Origin: Terriglobia bacterium
GTDB taxonomy: Bacteria; Acidobacteriota; Terriglobia; UBA7540
Length of the DNA: 32,560 nt
Assembly (NCBI GenBank): GCA_030037755.1
Contig: JASHQD010000554.1
Coordinates: forward strand, 1 to 32,560
Direction of reading: 5' to 3'
How positions within the stretch are numbered: position 1 is the stretch's first letter; every line of letters begins with the position of its first letter. Below, piece after piece: positions 32,540 to 32,560 of the stretch. A model generated the notes under the pieces. It had not been told where the DNA came from. It did no database searches and was given only the letters and a program-made list of their open reading frames with translations. The position numbers were made by a program, and so were the translations under genes.

Positions 32540-32560
32540 TGCCGGTGTCCAGATTTGAAC
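32540..32560 (-). tRNA. Partial tRNA: T-loop and acceptor 3' end
   Basis: Read on the minus strand the last 21 bases give GTTCAAATC (T loop with its flanking G-C pair), then TGGA (T-stem 3' half), CACCGGC (acceptor 3' half) and a discriminator A at 32540. CCA is not encoded, since GCC follows. The remainder of the gene lies beyond the window, so isotype and stem pairing cannot be verified. A 7-bp hairpin (CCGTGAC/GTCACGG) follows it directly but lacks a T-run. Confidence 0.5.

Overview
The window (about 32.5 kb, GC-rich) most likely comes from an Acidobacteriota chromosome. The best marker is a PadR regulator followed by two very large FtsX/MacB-type permeases with the N-terminal prefix typical of the 'acidobacterial duplicated orphan permease' (ADOP) family. 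Supporting signs are a transmembrane Ser/Thr kinase with TolB-like and TPR regions, DUF4070-type radical SAM enzymes, and widespread degenerate 7-bp repeats between genes. No plasmid, phage or CRISPR signature was seen, and this looks like chromosomal accessory and metabolic DNA.

Layout. 1-5.2 kb: the tail of a probable c-type cytochrome gene, a ROK sugar kinase, an exported amidohydrolase, a dead hicB-like gene and, on the minus strand, an exported GH3 glycosidase. 5.3-7.5 kb (minus): a small membrane-anchored protein, a CDF metal exporter with three C-terminal domains, and a TPR protein. 7.6-10.3 kb (plus): an acyl-CoA thioesterase, a Rid-family protein lacking the catalytic Arg, and a Tat-exported class V aminotransferase-fold enzyme. 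10.6-16.7 kb (plus): padR, ADOP1, ADOP2 and the wreck of a third ADOP. 16.8-19.7 kb (minus): a MerR regulator followed by a VIT/von Willebrand A protein. 20-23 kb (minus): the Ser/Thr kinase followed by a 91-aa Cys-containing protein of unknown function. 23.5-27.6 kb (minus): an L-arabinose-type operon, araB, araD and a fucose-isomerase-like enzyme in the place of AraA. 27.8-30.3 kb (minus): a B12-binding radical SAM enzyme and a phosphoesterase. 30.4-32 kb (plus): a pair of overlapping small genes and a radical SAM protein with a SPASM-like Cys tail. The last 600 bp are non-coding and end in what looks like the 3' end of a minus-strand tRNA gene.

How the genes fit together. Several serve plant-polysaccharide use: GH3 glycosidase outside the cytoplasm, ROK kinase for released hexose, and araB/araD/isomerase for L-arabinose. 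PadR-ADOP, MerR-VIT/vWA, kinase plus 91-aa protein, and the two-gene small-ORF unit are four separate regulator-target or partner pairs whose functions cannot be named from sequence alone.

The most striking structure that genes do not explain is a set of heptameric repeat arrays in at least ten intergenic sites. Each site has its own heptamer but the period is always 7. Some arrays face each other as inverted arms, some stop exactly at a start codon (both ADOPs), and one has run into the 3' end of araD.
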